Below, one piece after another: positions 53,837-64,000 of a DNA stretch of 64,000 bases. Origin of the DNA: Enterobacteriaceae bacterium LSJC7 (GTDB lineage Bacteria > Pseudomonadota > Gammaproteobacteria > Enterobacterales > Enterobacteriaceae); the NCBI GenBank assembly GCA_000302695.1, contig AMFN01000004.1, forward strand, positions 434,001 to 498,000, given 5' to 3'. The position numbers were made by a program, and so were the translations under genes. The notes under the pieces were generated by a model, which worked only from the letters and a program-made list of their open reading frames with translations, searched no databases and had not been told where the DNA came from. Numbering within the stretch: position 1 is the stretch's first letter; each line of letters begins with the position of its first letter.

Positions 53837-54912
53837 TCTGGCTGGCCGAACATTTGGTCAAATACTATTCCGGCTTTAACGTTTTTTCATATCTGACGTT
53901 TCGCGCCATCGTGAGTCTGTTGACGGCTCTTATTATCTCCTTGTGGATGGGGCCGCGTCTGATTGCCCGTCTGCAGGCGCTCTCTTTCGGCCAGGTTGTG
54001 CGTAACGACGGCCCGGAGTCGCACTTCAGTAAACGCGGTACGCCGACGATGGGCGGGATAATGATCCTCACCGCAATTGTCGTGTCGGTGCTGATGTGGG
54101 CCTATCCTTCTAACCCTTACGTTTGGTGCGTGCTGTTTGTGCTGGTTGGTTACGGCATCATCGGTTTTATTGATGATTACCGCAAAGTAGTACGTAAGGA
54201 TACTAAAGGTCTGATAGCCCGCTGGAAGTACTTCTGGATGTCGCTCATCGCCCTGATTGTGGCCTTCGCGCTCTACATCACCGGCAAAGACACGCCCGCC
54301 ACCGAACTGGTGGTGCCTTTCTTTAAAGATATCGTGCCGCAGCTCGGTATTTTCTACATTCTGCTCGCCTATTTCGTGATTGTGGGTACTGGTAATGCCG
54401 TAAACCTGACGGACGGCCTGGACGGTCTGGCGATTATGCCGACCGTGCTGGTGGCCGCCGGGTTTGCGCTGGTCGCCTGGGCGACCGGTAACATGAATTT
54501 TGCCAGCTATCTGCACATTCCTTATTTACGCCACGCCGGTGAACTGGTGATTGTCTGTACCGCTATCGTCGGTGCTGGCCTGGGCTTTTTGTGGTTTAAC
54601 ACCTATCCGGCGCAGGTTTTCATGGGTGACGTGGGCTCGCTTGCGCTTGGTGGCGCGTTGGGTGTTATCGCCGTGCTGCTGCGCCAGGAATTCCTGCTGG
54701 TGATTATGGGTGGCGTGTTTGTGGTAGAAACGCTGTCGGTCATCCTGCAGGTAGGATCGTTCAAGCTGCGTGGTCAGCGTATTTTCCGCATGGCGCCGAT
54801 TCACCATCACTATGAACTTAAAGGCTGGCCAGAGCCGCGCGTCATCGTGCGCTTCTGGATTATTTCGCTGATGCTGGTCCTGATTGGACTGGCAACGCTG
54901 AAGGTACGTTAA
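53830..54912 (+). CDS. mraY: Phospho-MurNAc-pentapeptide translocase (lipid I synthase)
   Basis: A 360-residue inner-membrane enzyme that moves phospho-MurNAc-pentapeptide onto undecaprenyl phosphate. It has about ten hydrophobic segments. Catalytic aspartates lie in GFIDDYRKV (near 112-120) and in the [12 protein letters not shown] block (near 265-276), and the cytoplasmic HHHYE motif is near 324-328. Start 53830 ([15 protein letters not shown]) matches E. coli exactly; 24 bases of upstream open frame are rejected. It overlaps murF by 7 bases. Confidence 0.98.
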   Translation: MLVWLAEHLVKYYSGFNVFSYLTFRAIVSLLTALIISLWMGPRLIARLQALSFGQVVRNDGPESHFSKRGTPTMGGIMILTAIVVSVLMWAYPSNPYVWCVLFVLVGYGIIGFIDDYRKVVRKDTKGLIARWKYFWMSLIALIVAFALYITGKDTPATELVVPFFKDIVPQLGIFYILLAYFVIVGTGNAVNLTDGLDGLAIMPTVLVAAGFALVAWATGNMNFASYLHIPYLRHAGELVIVCTAIVGAGLGFLWFNTYPAQVFMGDVGSLALGGALGVIAVLLRQEFLLVIMGGVFVVETLSVILQVGSFKLRGQRIFRMAPIHHHYELKGWPEPRVIVRFWIISLMLVLIGLATLKVR

Positions 54913-54914
54913 TC

Positions 54915-56231
54915 ATGGCAGATTATCAGGGTAAAAAGGTTGTCATCATCGGGCTTGGCTTAACGGGCCTGTCTTGCGTGACATTCTTTATGGCACGTGG
55001 CGTAACGCCGCGCGTTATGGATACCCGCATGTCACCGCCAGGGCTGGATAAGCTGCCAAAGGAAGTGGAATACCACACCGGCAGCTTGAATACGGACTGG
55101 CTGGTGGATGCGGACCTGATAGTTGCAAGCCCTGGTATCGCGCTGGCAACGCCTGCGCTGAGCGCTGCGGCAGAGGCTGGTGTGGAAATTGTCGGCGATA
55201 TCGAGCTTTTTTGCCGCGAGGCTCAGGCACCGATTGTTGCCATCACCGGCTCCAACGGTAAAAGTACCGTAACACGGCTGGTGGGCGAAATGGCCGAGGC
55301 GGCGGGCGTCAATGTGGGCGTCGGCGGCAATATCGGCCTGCCTGCGCTGATGTTGCTGGACCCGGCGCGCGAGCTATACGTTCTGGAGCTTTCCAGCTTC
55401 CAGCTGGAAACCACCAGCAGCCTGAAGGCGGTGGCAGCCACCATTCTGAACGTGACTGAAGACCACATGGACCGCTATCCGTTTGGCCTGCAACAGTACC
55501 GTGCGGCCAAGCTAAAAATTTATGAAAACGCCAAAGTGTGTGTGGTCAACGCTGACGATGCGCTGACAATGCCGGTGCGCGGTGCAGACGAGCGCTGCAT
55601 CAGCTTTGGCGTAGATGTTGGCGACTATCACCTCAATCACCAGCAGGGCGACACCTGGCTGCGCGTGAAAGGGGAGAAGGTGCTTAACGTCAAAGAGATG
55701 ACGTTGACCGGCCAGCACAACTACACCAATGCCCTGGCGGCGCTGGCGCTGGCAGACGCTGCGGGCCTGCCGCGTGCCAGCAGCCTCAAGGCGTTGACGA
55801 CCTTCGGTGGCCTGCCGCACCGTTTTCAACTGGCGCTGGACCGTCGTGGCGTGTGCTGGATAAACGACTCCAAAGCCACCAACGTTGGTAGCACTGTAGC
55901 CGCGCTGAACGGCCTTAAGGTCGACGGTACGCTGCATCTGCTGCTCGGTGGTGACGGCAAGGCCGCAGACTTCTCACCGCTAACCCGTTATGTGCAGGGC
56001 GATAAAGTACGCCTGTACTGCTTCGGGCAGGACGGCGCGCAGCTCGCGGCGCTACGCCCGGAAATTGCCGAGCAGGCTGAGACGATGGAGCAGGCGATGC
56101 GCCTGATTGCCCAGCGCGTGACGCCAGGCGATATGGTGCTGCTGTCTCCAGCCTGCGCCAGCCTCGATCAGTTTAAAAACTTTGAGCAGCGGGGCGAGCA
56201 ATTCACCCAGCTTGCTAAGGAGCTTGGCTGA
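54915..56231 (+). CDS. murD: UDP-MurNAc-L-Ala:D-glutamate ligase
   Basis: A 438-residue Mur ligase that adds D-glutamate. A Rossmann-like N-terminal domain ([13 protein letters not shown]) binds the UDP substrate, and GSNGKST (112-118) binds ATP. A His-containing block [10 protein letters not shown] (near 178) contributes to metal binding. The length equals that of E. coli MurD. It lies 2 bases after mraY, and its stop shares one base with the ftsW ATG. Confidence 0.98.
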   Translation: MADYQGKKVVIIGLGLTGLSCVTFFMARGVTPRVMDTRMSPPGLDKLPKEVEYHTGSLNTDWLVDADLIVASPGIALATPALSAAAEAGVEIVGDIELFCREAQAPIVAITGSNGKSTVTRLVGEMAEAAGVNVGVGGNIGLPALMLLDPARELYVLELSSFQLETTSSLKAVAATILNVTEDHMDRYPFGLQQYRAAKLKIYENAKVCVVNADDALTMPVRGADERCISFGVDVGDYHLNHQQGDTWLRVKGEKVLNVKEMTLTGQHNYTNALAALALADAAGLPRASSLKALTTFGGLPHRFQLALDRRGVCWINDSKATNVGSTVAALNGLKVDGTLHLLLGGDGKAADFSPLTRYVQGDKVRLYCFGQDGAQLAALRPEIAEQAETMEQAMRLIAQRVTPGDMVLLSPACASLDQFKNFEQRGEQFTQLAKELG

Positions 56232-57475
56232 TGCGTTTTTCTCTCCCACGCCTGAGCGTACCGCGCATACCGGGAACTGGAATTCTGGTATGGCTGTTTG
56301 TACGCCTGCGGGGCTGGGTGATGGGCTCTCGGGAGGCCGACGACAGCAGCATGGTGCTTTACGATCGCACTCTGCTGTGGCTCACGTTTGGGCTGGCGGC
56401 GATTGGTTTTATTATGGTGACCTCGGCATCCATGCCGGTGGGTCAGCGTCTGGCAAACGATCCGTTCCTGTTTGCCAAGCGTGATGGCTTATACATTGTG
56501 CTGGCATTCGCGCTGTCGATGATCACATTGCGCCTGCCGATGGAGTTCTGGCAGCGCTACAGTGCGCCAATGCTGATCGCCGCGATCTTCATGCTGATGA
56601 TCGTGCTGGTGGTGGGTAACTCGGTTAACGGCGCATCGCGCTGGATCTCCCTGGGGCCGCTGCGTATTCAGCCCGCTGAATTTACCAAACTGGCGCTATT
56701 TTGTTACCTTGCGAATTACCTGGTGCGTAAGGTCGATGAAGTTCGTAACAACATCCGTGGCTTCCTTAAGCCGATGGGGGTGCTACTGGTACTGGCGATA
56801 CTGTTGCTGGCGCAGCCGGATCTCGGGACCGTAGTGGTACTGTTTGTTACGACGCTGGCTATGCTATTCCTGGCAGGCGCCAAGCTGTGGCAATTTCTGG
56901 CGATTATCGGCATGGGGCTGTCAGCAGTCGTACTGCTGATTCTCGCTGAACCTTACCGTATGCGCCGCGTTACCTCCTTCTGGGATCCCTGGGAAGATCC
57001 TTTTGGCAGTGGTTACCAGCTCACTCAGTCTCTGATGGCATTTGGACGCGGTGAGTTCTGGGGCCAGGGACTGGGAAATTCGGTGCAAAAACTGGAGTAT
57101 CTGCCTGAAGCGCATACCGACTTCATCTTCTCCATTATTGGGGAAGAACTAGGATATATCGGTGTGGTACTGGCGCTTTTAATGGTATTCTTCGTCGCTT
57201 TTCGCGCTATGTCGATAGGGCGCCGCGCGCTGGAAATGGACCAGCGCTTCGCTGGATTTTTATCCTGCTCTATCGGTATCTGGTTCAGCTTCCAGGCGCT
57301 GGTAAACGTTGGCGCCGCGGCAGGCATGTTGCCCACCAAAGGTCTGACGCTGCCGTTAATCAGTTACGGCGGTTCGAGTCTGCTGATTATGTCAACGGCC
57401 ATCATGATGCTGCTGCGCATAGATTATGAAACGCGCCTGGCAAAAGCTCAGGCGTTTACAAGGGGCGTACGATGA
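56231..57475 (+). CDS. ftsW: FtsW, septal peptidoglycan glycosyltransferase
   Basis: A 414-residue SEDS-family glycosyltransferase that polymerises lipid II at the septum together with FtsI. It has about ten membrane segments. A large periplasmic loop (about 255-305) includes [29 protein letters not shown], with the catalytic Asp of SEDS proteins near AHTD. The C-terminal [10 protein letters not shown] motif is typical. It overlaps murG by 4 bases. Confidence 0.97.
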   Translation: MRFSLPRLSVPRIPGTGILVWLFVRLRGWVMGSREADDSSMVLYDRTLLWLTFGLAAIGFIMVTSASMPVGQRLANDPFLFAKRDGLYIVLAFALSMITLRLPMEFWQRYSAPMLIAAIFMLMIVLVVGNSVNGASRWISLGPLRIQPAEFTKLALFCYLANYLVRKVDEVRNNIRGFLKPMGVLLVLAILLLAQPDLGTVVVLFVTTLAMLFLAGAKLWQFLAIIGMGLSAVVLLILAEPYRMRRVTSFWDPWEDPFGSGYQLTQSLMAFGRGEFWGQGLGNSVQKLEYLPEAHTDFIFSIIGEELGYIGVVLALLMVFFVAFRAMSIGRRALEMDQRFAGFLSCSIGIWFSFQALVNVGAAAGMLPTKGLTLPLISYGGSSLLIMSTAIMMLLRIDYETRLAKAQAFTRGVR

Positions 57476-58530
57476 CGAAGCGATTAATGGTGATGGCTGG
57501 TGGAACCGGAGGACACGTCTTCCCGGGGCTTGCCGTTGCACACCATTTAATGGCGCAGGGGTGGCAGGTACGCTGGCTGGGTACCGCCGACCGTATGGAA
57601 GCGGATTTGGTTCCCAAACATGGAATCGACATCGATTTTATTCGCATTTCTGGCCTGCGCGGTAAGGGCATCAAAGCGCTGTTGCTGGCGCCGGTGCGTA
57701 TTTTTAACGCCTGGCGTCAGGCTCGCGCCATCATGAAGCGCTTTAAGCCTGACGTGGTGCTGGGGATGGGCGGCTATGTGTCTGGCCCTGGTGGTCTGGC
57801 GGCGTGGTCGCTGGGTATTCCGGTGGTGTTGCATGAGCAAAACGGTATCGCCGGGCTAACCAACAAATGGCTCGCTAAAATCGCCACGAAGGTCATGCAG
57901 GCTTTTCCGGGAGCATTTCCGAATGCGGACGTTGTCGGCAACCCGGTCCGTGCGGACGTGCTGGCGCTGCCACTGCCGCAGGAACGTCTGGCCGGTCGCG
58001 AAGGCCCGGTGCGCGTACTGGTGATTGGCGGCTCACAGGGGGCGCGCGTGCTTAACCAGACAATGCCGCAGGTGGCTGAACGTCTTGGCGCGCGCGTCAC
58101 TATCTGGCACCAGACAGGCAAAGGCTCGCAGCAAAGCGTGCAGGAAGCCTATGCCGCAGTCGGCCAGCCGCAGCACAAGATCACTGAGTTTATTGACGAT
58201 ATGGCCGCAGCCTGGGGCTGGGCGGATGTCGTTGTTTGTCGTTCTGGCGCACTGACGGTGAGCGAAATCGCCGCCGCAGGATTGCCAGCGATTTTTGTTC
58301 CGTTCCAGCATAAGGACAGGCAACAGTACTGGAATGCGCTGCCGCTGGAGAAAGCAGGTGCGGCAAAAATTCTCGAGCAGCCGCAGTTTACGGCAGACGC
58401 CGTGGCGCAAACGCTCGAAAGCTGGGATCGCCAGACGCTTGTGGAAATGGCACAGCGCGCGCGTGATACGGCTATCCCGGATGCAACTGAGCGTGTTGCC
58501 TGCGCCGTGAGTGAGGCGGCAAAAGCATAA
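57472..58530 (+). CDS. murG: MurG, lipid II synthase
   Basis: A 352-residue GT-B glycosyltransferase that adds GlcNAc to lipid I on the cytoplasmic face of the inner membrane. The G loop [10 protein letters not shown] (10-19), [11 protein letters not shown] near 124 and [16 protein letters not shown] near 254-269 are the donor and acceptor binding blocks. It is three residues shorter than E. coli MurG at the N-terminus (MTKRL against MSGQGKRL). It is followed by a 70-base gap before murC. Confidence 0.97.
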   Translation: MTKRLMVMAGGTGGHVFPGLAVAHHLMAQGWQVRWLGTADRMEADLVPKHGIDIDFIRISGLRGKGIKALLLAPVRIFNAWRQARAIMKRFKPDVVLGMGGYVSGPGGLAAWSLGIPVVLHEQNGIAGLTNKWLAKIATKVMQAFPGAFPNADVVGNPVRADVLALPLPQERLAGREGPVRVLVIGGSQGARVLNQTMPQVAERLGARVTIWHQTGKGSQQSVQEAYAAVGQPQHKITEFIDDMAAAWGWADVVVCRSGALTVSEIAAAGLPAIFVPFQHKDRQQYWNALPLEKAGAAKILEQPQFTADAVAQTLESWDRQTLVEMAQRARDTAIPDATERVACAVSEAAKA

Positions 58531-58600
58531 ATTTTTATGAGCGCCGTTTTGCGCTCTTTGGCAATCAGAGGTTAAGGCGGCCTTAAGCCGCAGGTTAAAG

Positions 58601-60076
58601 ATGAATACTCAACAACTGGCGAAACTGCGTTCAATAGTGCCCGAGATGCGTCGCGTCCGGCACATCCATTTTGTAGGCATAGGCGGGGCCGGCATGGGCG
58701 GCATTGCCGAGGTGCTTGCGAATGAAGGTTATCAGATCAGCGGTTCCGATCTGGCCCCGAACCCGGTTACGCAGCAGTTGTCGCAGCTTGGTGCCACCAT
58801 TTACTTTAACCATCGCCCGGAAAACGTGCGCGATGCGAGCGTGGTAGTGGTTTCCAGCGCTATTACGCAGGACAACCCGGAAATCGTAGCTGCTCACGAG
58901 TTGCGTATCCCGGTTATTCGCCGCGCGGAAATGCTGGCAGAGCTGATGCGCTTTCGCTATGGCATTGCCATTGCCGGTACGCACGGCAAAACGACGACTA
59001 CGGCGATGGTGTCGAGCATTTATGCTGAAGCCGGTCTGGATCCAACATTCGTTAACGGCGGGCTGGTGAAGTCTGCCGGTACGCATGCGCGCCTGGGACA
59101 CAGCCGTTATCTGATTGCAGAAGCGGATGAAAGCGACGCGTCATTCCTGCACTTACAGCCAATGGTCGCCATTGTGACCAATATCGAAGCCGATCACATG
59201 GATACCTACCAGGGCGACTTCGAAAATCTGAAGCAGACGTTTATCAACTTCCTGCATAACCTGCCGTTTTACGGGCGCGCAGTGATGTGTGTGGACGACG
59301 ACGTGATTCGCGAATTACTGCCGCGCGTGGGCCGCCAGATTACTACCTACGGCTTTAGTGAAGACGCCGACGTGCGCATAGAAAATTACCGTCAGACAGG
59401 CGCACAGAGTTTCTTCACGCTGGTGCGCCAGGATAAACCGGAGTTACACGTACAACTGAACGCTCCGGGTCGTCACAATGCCCTGAATGCTGCGGCAGCA
59501 GTGGCGGTGGCGACCGAAGAGAACATTGATGATGCGGCGATCTTGCGTGCCCTGGAGAGTTTCCAGGGCACCGGTCGCCGTTTTGACTTTCTGGGCGAAT
59601 ATCCGCTGGAGTCGGTTAACGGTAAAAGCGGTAGCGCCATGCTGGTGGATGATTATGGCCATCACCCAACAGAAGTGGACGCGACCATCAAAGCAGCGCG
59701 CGCAGGTTGGCCGGATAAAAACCTGGTCATGATCTTCCAGCCGCATCGCTATACGCGCACGCGCGATCTTTATGATGACTTTGCCAACGTGCTGACGCAG
59801 GTTGATGCGCTGCTGATGCTGGATGTGTATTCCGCTGGTGAAGCGGCGATCCCGGGCGCTGACAGCCGTTCACTGTGCCGCACGATCCGCGGGCGTGGGA
59901 AAGTCGATCCGATCCTGGTTCCTGAGGCCGATGCGATTGCCGGGATCCTGGCGCCTGTTCTGACCGGAAATGACCTGATTCTGGTTCAAGGTGCAGGGAA
60001 CGTCGGTAAAATTGCAAAAAAACTGGCTGAAATTAAATTGCAGCCTCAAACTCAAGAGGAAGGCCAGAATGACTGA
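58601..60076 (+). CDS. murC: UDP-N-acetylmuramate:L-alanine ligase
   Basis: A 491-residue Mur ligase for the first amino acid of the stem peptide. The UDP-binding [14 protein letters not shown] (about 26-39) is followed by the ATP motif GTHGKTTT (126-133) and the [10 protein letters not shown] metal-binding block near 198-207. The length equals that of E. coli MurC. Its end overlaps ddlB by 8 bases. Confidence 0.98.
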   Translation: MNTQQLAKLRSIVPEMRRVRHIHFVGIGGAGMGGIAEVLANEGYQISGSDLAPNPVTQQLSQLGATIYFNHRPENVRDASVVVVSSAITQDNPEIVAAHELRIPVIRRAEMLAELMRFRYGIAIAGTHGKTTTTAMVSSIYAEAGLDPTFVNGGLVKSAGTHARLGHSRYLIAEADESDASFLHLQPMVAIVTNIEADHMDTYQGDFENLKQTFINFLHNLPFYGRAVMCVDDDVIRELLPRVGRQITTYGFSEDADVRIENYRQTGAQSFFTLVRQDKPELHVQLNAPGRHNALNAAAAVAVATEENIDDAAILRALESFQGTGRRFDFLGEYPLESVNGKSGSAMLVDDYGHHPTEVDATIKAARAGWPDKNLVMIFQPHRYTRTRDLYDDFANVLTQVDALLMLDVYSAGEAAIPGADSRSLCRTIRGRGKVDPILVPEADAIAGILAPVLTGNDLILVQGAGNVGKIAKKLAEIKLQPQTQEEGQND

Positions 60077-60980
60077 TAAAGTTGCGGTCCTGCTGGGCGG
60101 TTCTTCCGCAGAGCGTGAGGTCTCTCTTCAGTCCGGCAGCGCAGTGCTGGCAGGGCTAAGAGAAGCGGGCGTAGAGGCTTATGCCGTTGACCCGCGTGAG
60201 ACGCCGGTAACAGTGCTCAAAGAAGAAGGCTACGACAAAGTGTTTATTGCGCTGCACGGGCGCGGCGGCGAAGACGGCACGATGCAGGCAATGCTTGAAT
60301 ATCAGGGGCTGCCTTACACCGGAAGCGGCGTGATGGCGTCGGCCATCACGATGGATAAGATGCGCACCAAGCTGCTGTGGCAGGGGGCCGGTCTGCCGGT
60401 GGCAAATTCCGTCGCCCTCAACAGCCGTGATGGTTTTAGCGCAGAGGCGGCGATGCAGGTGGCGGCGCTGGGTATGCCGGTTATCGTCAAGCCCAGCCGT
60501 GAAGGCTCAAGCGTTGGCATGTCTAAAGTCGATACGGCAGACAACCTTGCCCAGGCGCTGGAACTGGCGTTTAAACATGACGATGAAGTGCTGGTCGAAA
60601 AGTGGATGACTGGCCCGGAGTACACGGTTGCGGTACTCGGCGATGAGATTCTGCCTTCAATTCGCATCCAGCCCGCAGGCGTGTTTTATGACTATGAGGC
60701 TAAGTACCTGTCAGACGACACGCAGTACTTTTGCCCGGCCGGGTTGAGCGACGAAAAAGAAGCGGCGCTGGCAGCGTTGGCCCGCAAAGCGTGGCAGGTA
60801 CTTGGCTGTAGCGGCTGGGGACGTGTGGATGTGATGCAGGACAGCGACGGTGAGTTCTATCTGCTTGAGGTGAACACCGCGCCGGGCATGACCAGTCACA
60901 GTCTGGTGCCGATGGCCGCACGCCAGGCGGGAATGAGCTTCTCGCAACTGGTCGTGCGCATCCTGGAGCTGGCGGACTGA
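60069..60980 (+). CDS. ddlB: D-alanine:D-alanine ligase B
   Basis: A 303-residue ATP-grasp enzyme that makes the D-Ala-D-Ala used by MurF; it is the target of cycloserine. It starts [16 protein letters not shown]. The substrate and ATP blocks are [14 protein letters not shown] near 142-155, [13 protein letters not shown] near 179, and [17 protein letters not shown] near 268-284 with the metal-binding Glu and Asn. Start 60069 is chosen over an upstream frame start inside murC. It is separated from ftsQ by a single base. Confidence 0.97.
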   Translation: MTDKVAVLLGGSSAEREVSLQSGSAVLAGLREAGVEAYAVDPRETPVTVLKEEGYDKVFIALHGRGGEDGTMQAMLEYQGLPYTGSGVMASAITMDKMRTKLLWQGAGLPVANSVALNSRDGFSAEAAMQVAALGMPVIVKPSREGSSVGMSKVDTADNLAQALELAFKHDDEVLVEKWMTGPEYTVAVLGDEILPSIRIQPAGVFYDYEAKYLSDDTQYFCPAGLSDEKEAALAALARKAWQVLGCSGWGRVDVMQDSDGEFYLLEVNTAPGMTSHSLVPMAARQAGMSFSQLVVRILELAD

Positions 60981-60981
60981 T

Positions 60982-61809
60982 ATGTCTCAGGCGGCCCTGA
61001 ACGTTCGCTCCCGCGAGGAGGAAAACTCCCCGCGTCGTAGCAACGGCACGCGTCTGGCAGGCATTATTTTCCTGTCGGCTGTGGTGATGACCGTTTTGGT
61101 CGGCACGCTGATGGTGGTGAGCTGGATGGAAGATGCGCAGCGTCTTCCGCTGTCAAAGCTAGTGCTGACCGGTGAGCGTCATTACACACGTAATGACGAT
61201 ATTCGCCAGTCAATTCTGGCCCTGGGAGCGCCCGGGACCTTTATGACGCAGGATGTGAACGTCATACAACAACAAATTGAACGTCTGCCCTGGATCAAGC
61301 AGGCGAGCGTCAGAAAACAATGGCCGGACGAATTGAAGATTCATCTGGTTGAATATGTTCCGCTGGCGCGCTGGAATGACCAGCATATGGTAGACCGCGA
61401 AGGAAACTCCTTTAGCGTGCCTGCTGCTCGTACCCGCAGGCAGGTCCTGCCAATGCTTTATGGCCCGGAAGGTAGCGAGAAAGAAGTGCTGGAAGGGTAC
61501 AGAACGATGGGCGAAGTGCTGGCAAAAAGCCGGTTCACGCTGAAAGAAGCGGCAATGACCGCACGTCGTTCCTGGGTGTTGACGCTTAATAACGATATTA
61601 AACTCAACCTTGGGCGCGGCGATACGATGAAACGTCTGAATCGCTTTGTGGAACTCTATCCGGTTTTGCAACAGCAGGCACAGACCGACGGTAAAGTTAT
61701 CAGCTACGTCGACCTGCGCTATGACTCAGGCGCTGCGGTAGGTTGGGCTCCGGCCCCCGTTGAGGATCTTAATCAGCAACAGAATCAGGCACAGGCAGAG
61801 CAACGATGA
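60982..61809 (+). CDS. ftsQ: FtsQ, divisome assembly protein
   Basis: A 275-residue bitopic protein. The cytoplasmic N-terminus is followed by a membrane segment (about 28-48, [19 protein letters not shown]), a POTRA domain (about 55-125) beginning [15 protein letters not shown], and a beta domain that binds FtsB. It recruits FtsL and FtsB to the septum. The Gln-rich C-terminus ([12 protein letters not shown]) resembles that of E. coli. It overlaps ftsA by 4 bases. Confidence 0.97.
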   Translation: MSQAALNVRSREEENSPRRSNGTRLAGIIFLSAVVMTVLVGTLMVVSWMEDAQRLPLSKLVLTGERHYTRNDDIRQSILALGAPGTFMTQDVNVIQQQIERLPWIKQASVRKQWPDELKIHLVEYVPLARWNDQHMVDREGNSFSVPAARTRRQVLPMLYGPEGSEKEVLEGYRTMGEVLAKSRFTLKEAAMTARRSWVLTLNNDIKLNLGRGDTMKRLNRFVELYPVLQQQAQTDGKVISYVDLRYDSGAAVGWAPAPVEDLNQQQNQAQAEQR

Positions 61810-63062
61810 TCAAATCGACGGACAGAAAACTGGTAGTAGGACTGGAGATCGGCACAGCGAAAGTGGCCGCTTTGGTAGGGGAAATTCTGCCCGACGGTAT
61901 CGTGAATATTATTGGCGTGGGCAGTTGCCCGTCGCGTGGCATGGATAAAGGTGGCGTTAACGATCTGGAATCGGTAGTGAAGTGCGTACAGCGCGCTATC
62001 GATCAGGCTGAACTGATGGCCGACTGCCAGATCTCTTCGGTTTACCTGGCACTGTCTGGCAAGCACATCAGTTGCCAGAACGAAATTGGGATGGTGCCCA
62101 TTTCCGAAGAAGAAGTGACGCAGGAAGACGTTGAAAATGTCGTCCACACCGCGAAATCAGTACGTGTACGTGACGAGCACCGCGTCCTTCATGTTATACC
62201 GCAGGAATACGCGATCGATTATCAGGAAGGTATTAAAAATCCGGTAGGACTGTCCGGCGTTCGTATGCAGGCGAAAGTGCACCTGATCACATGCCATAAC
62301 GATATGGCAAAAAACATCGTTAAAGCCGTTGAACGATGCGGACTAAAAGTTGACCAACTCATTTTCGCCGGTCTGGCGGCGAGTTATTCGGTTCTGACCG
62401 AAGATGAACGTGAACTGGGCGTCTGCGTTGTTGATATCGGCGGTGGTACAATGGATATTGCCGTCTATACGGGCGGCGCGCTGCGCCACACCAAGGTTAT
62501 CCCTTACGCGGGTAACGTTGTGACCAGCGATATTGCCTACGCGTTTGGCACGCCGCCAAGCGATGCCGAGGCAATCAAAGTGCGCCACGGCTGTGCGCTG
62601 GGCTCGCTTGTCGGCAAGGATGAAAGCGTTGAAGTGCCAAGCGTAGGTGGGCGACCGCCGCGCAGCCTGCAACGCCAGACGCTCGCAGAGGTTATTGAGC
62701 CGCGCTATACCGAGCTGCTCAACCTGGTGAACGAAGAGATTTTGCAGTTGCAGGAGCAGCTGCGCCAGCAAGGGGTGAAACATCACCTTGCCGCAGGGAT
62801 TGTATTAACCGGCGGTGCTGCGCAAATTGAGGGCCTGGCGGCCTGCGCGCAGCGCGTGTTCCACACGCAGGTTCGTATTGGACAGCCGTTGAATATTACC
62901 GGGCTGACTGACTATGCCCAGGAACCGTACTACTCGACGGCGGTAGGTCTGCTGCACTATGGGAAAGAATCCCACCTCAGTGGTGAAGCGGAAGTGGAAA
63001 AACGGGCCTCGGTCGGCTCGTGGGTTAAGCGAATTAACGGTTGGCTGAGAAAAGAATTTTAA
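61806..63062 (+). CDS. ftsA: FtsA, actin-like tether of FtsZ
   Basis: A 418-residue actin-fold ATPase that anchors FtsZ to the membrane and signals to FtsQLBWI. The nucleotide-binding blocks [15 protein letters not shown] (12-26), [17 protein letters not shown] near 208-224 and [14 protein letters not shown] near 330 are intact. The C-terminal amphipathic helix [13 protein letters not shown] is the membrane-targeting sequence. It is two residues shorter than E. coli FtsA. Confidence 0.98.
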   Translation: MIKSTDRKLVVGLEIGTAKVAALVGEILPDGIVNIIGVGSCPSRGMDKGGVNDLESVVKCVQRAIDQAELMADCQISSVYLALSGKHISCQNEIGMVPISEEEVTQEDVENVVHTAKSVRVRDEHRVLHVIPQEYAIDYQEGIKNPVGLSGVRMQAKVHLITCHNDMAKNIVKAVERCGLKVDQLIFAGLAASYSVLTEDERELGVCVVDIGGGTMDIAVYTGGALRHTKVIPYAGNVVTSDIAYAFGTPPSDAEAIKVRHGCALGSLVGKDESVEVPSVGGRPPRSLQRQTLAEVIEPRYTELLNLVNEEILQLQEQLRQQGVKHHLAAGIVLTGGAAQIEGLAACAQRVFHTQVRIGQPLNITGLTDYAQEPYYSTAVGLLHYGKESHLSGEAEVEKRASVGSWVKRINGWLRKEF

Positions 63063-63125
63063 TTTTTTTAAGAGACCGTAGAAAATTAACGGTTTCAGGC
63101 GACAGGCACAAAACGGAGAGAAACT

Positions 63126-64000
63126 ATGTTTGAACCTATGGAACTGACCAACGACGCGGTGATTAAAGTCATCGGCGTCGGTGGCGGCGGCGGTAACGCC
63201 GTAGAGCACATGGTGCGTGAGCGCATCGAAGGTGTGGAGTTCTTCGCAGTGAATACCGATGCTCAGGCGCTGCGTAAAACAGCGGTTGGCCAGACGATTC
63301 AGATTGGTAACTGCATCACTAAAGGGCTTGGCGCAGGCGCTAACCCGGAAGTGGGACGCAACGCTGCGGATGAAGACCGTGACGCGCTACGAGCAGCACT
63401 CGAAGGCGCTGACATGGTGTTTATCGCCGCAGGCATGGGCGGTGGTACCGGTACAGGTGCTGCACCTGTCGTGGCTGAAGTAGCCAAAGACCTGGGCATC
63501 CTGACCGTTGCGGTTGTCACCAAGCCATTTAACTTCGAAGGCAAAAAGCGTATGGCCTTCGCAGAGCAGGGTATCAGCGAGCTGTCCAAACACGTGGACT
63601 CCCTGATTACCATCCCGAACGACAAGCTGCTCAAAGTGCTGGGTCGCGGTATTTCTCTGCTTGACGCTTTTGGCGCGGCAAATGACGTACTCAAAGGCGC
63701 AGTGCAGGGTATTGCCGAGCTGATTACCCGCCCAGGTCTGATGAACGTTGACTTCGCTGACGTGCGTACCGTGATGTCTGAAATGGGCTATGCGATGATG
63801 GGTTCCGGCGTTGCGCAGGGTGAAGACCGTGCAGAAGAAGCTGCCGAAATGGCGATTTCCAGCCCGCTACTGGAAGATATCGACCTTTCTGGCGCACGCG
63901 GCGTGCTGGTTAACATCACCGCGGGCTTCGATTTACGTCTGGATGAGTTTGAAACCGTGGGTAACACCATCCGTGCGTTTGCCTCTGACAATGCCACCGT
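63126..64000 (+). CDS. ftsZ: FtsZ, tubulin-like division protein (3' end outside window)
   Basis: The first 291 codons of the Z-ring GTPase. The N-terminal [20 protein letters not shown] matches E. coli. The tubulin signature GGGTGTG is at 105-111, and the GTP and T7-loop region with [11 protein letters not shown] (about 207-217) is intact as far as it is seen. ACGGAG lies 7 bases before the ATG. The 63-bp ftsA-ftsZ gap has a short inverted repeat CCGT/ACGG. The remaining ~90 residues, including the C-terminal FtsA/ZipA-binding peptide, lie beyond the window. Confidence 0.98.
   Translation, partial: MFEPMELTNDAVIKVIGVGGGGGNAVEHMVRERIEGVEFFAVNTDAQALRKTAVGQTIQIGNCITKGLGAGANPEVGRNAADEDRDALRAALEGADMVFIAAGMGGGTGTGAAPVVAEVAKDLGILTVAVVTKPFNFEGKKRMAFAEQGISELSKHVDSLITIPNDKLLKVLGRGISLLDAFGAANDVLKGAVQGIAELITRPGLMNVDFADVRTVMSEMGYAMMGSGVAQGEDRAEEAAEMAISSPLLEDIDLSGARGVLVNITAGFDLRLDEFETVGNTIRAFASDNAT

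Overview
The window is chromosomal DNA from a member of the Enterobacteriaceae. Almost every gene is a close relative of an Escherichia coli gene from the 0-2 minute region, in the same order: carB, kefFC, folA, apaHG-rsmA-pdxA-surA-lptD, djlA, rluA, rapA, polB, araDABC, yabI, thiQPB, sgrR/sgrS, setA, leuDCBA, leuO, ilvIH, cra, then the mraZ-ftsZ division and cell-wall cluster. Several details differ from E. coli K-12: no cai/fix genes lie between carB and kefF, cho sits next to polB, SgrS lacks the SgrT reading frame, and a CRISPR array with extra genes lies between kefC and folA. The genus cannot be fixed from this window; the Enterobacter/Cronobacter/Kosakonia side of the family is plausible. 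Comparisons with E. coli rest on remembered sequences, not on a search.

Layout. 1-4440: end of carB, a small lipoprotein gene, and the kefFC potassium-efflux pair. 4441-7740: an accessory island with a 12-repeat type I-E-like CRISPR array without cas genes, a coupled two-gene cassette (papain-like cysteine protease plus an unknown partner) and a LysE-type exporter. 7994-17246: folA, then on the minus strand the outer-membrane biogenesis operon lptD-surA-pdxA-rsmA-apaG-apaH, then djlA and rluA. 17258-23695: rapA, polB and cho; the last two each have a LexA box, which makes an SOS pair. 23758-28920: the arabinose regulon with AraC and CRP sites resembling those of E. coli and a candidate araO2 201 bp from araI1. 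28997-33154: yabI and the thiBPQ thiamine transporter under a TPP riboswitch. 33155-36718: a hairpin-rich non-coding element, sgrR, a short SgrS RNA and setA. 36755-45695: leucine and valine/isoleucine biosynthesis, with a leuL attenuator and leuO between them. 45878-46882: cra. 47350-64000: the dcw cluster from the mra promoter into ftsZ, with genes mostly overlapping or separated by a few bases.

How the genes work together. The dcw genes make lipid II (murE, murF, mraY, murD, murG, murC, ddlB) and build the septum (ftsL, ftsI, ftsW, ftsQ, ftsA, ftsZ). lptD and its chaperone gene surA share an operon for outer-membrane assembly. sgrR, SgrS and setA form the sugar-phosphate stress response. 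The least familiar part is the island at 4441-7740; the protease cassette there is the best candidate for an undescribed system.
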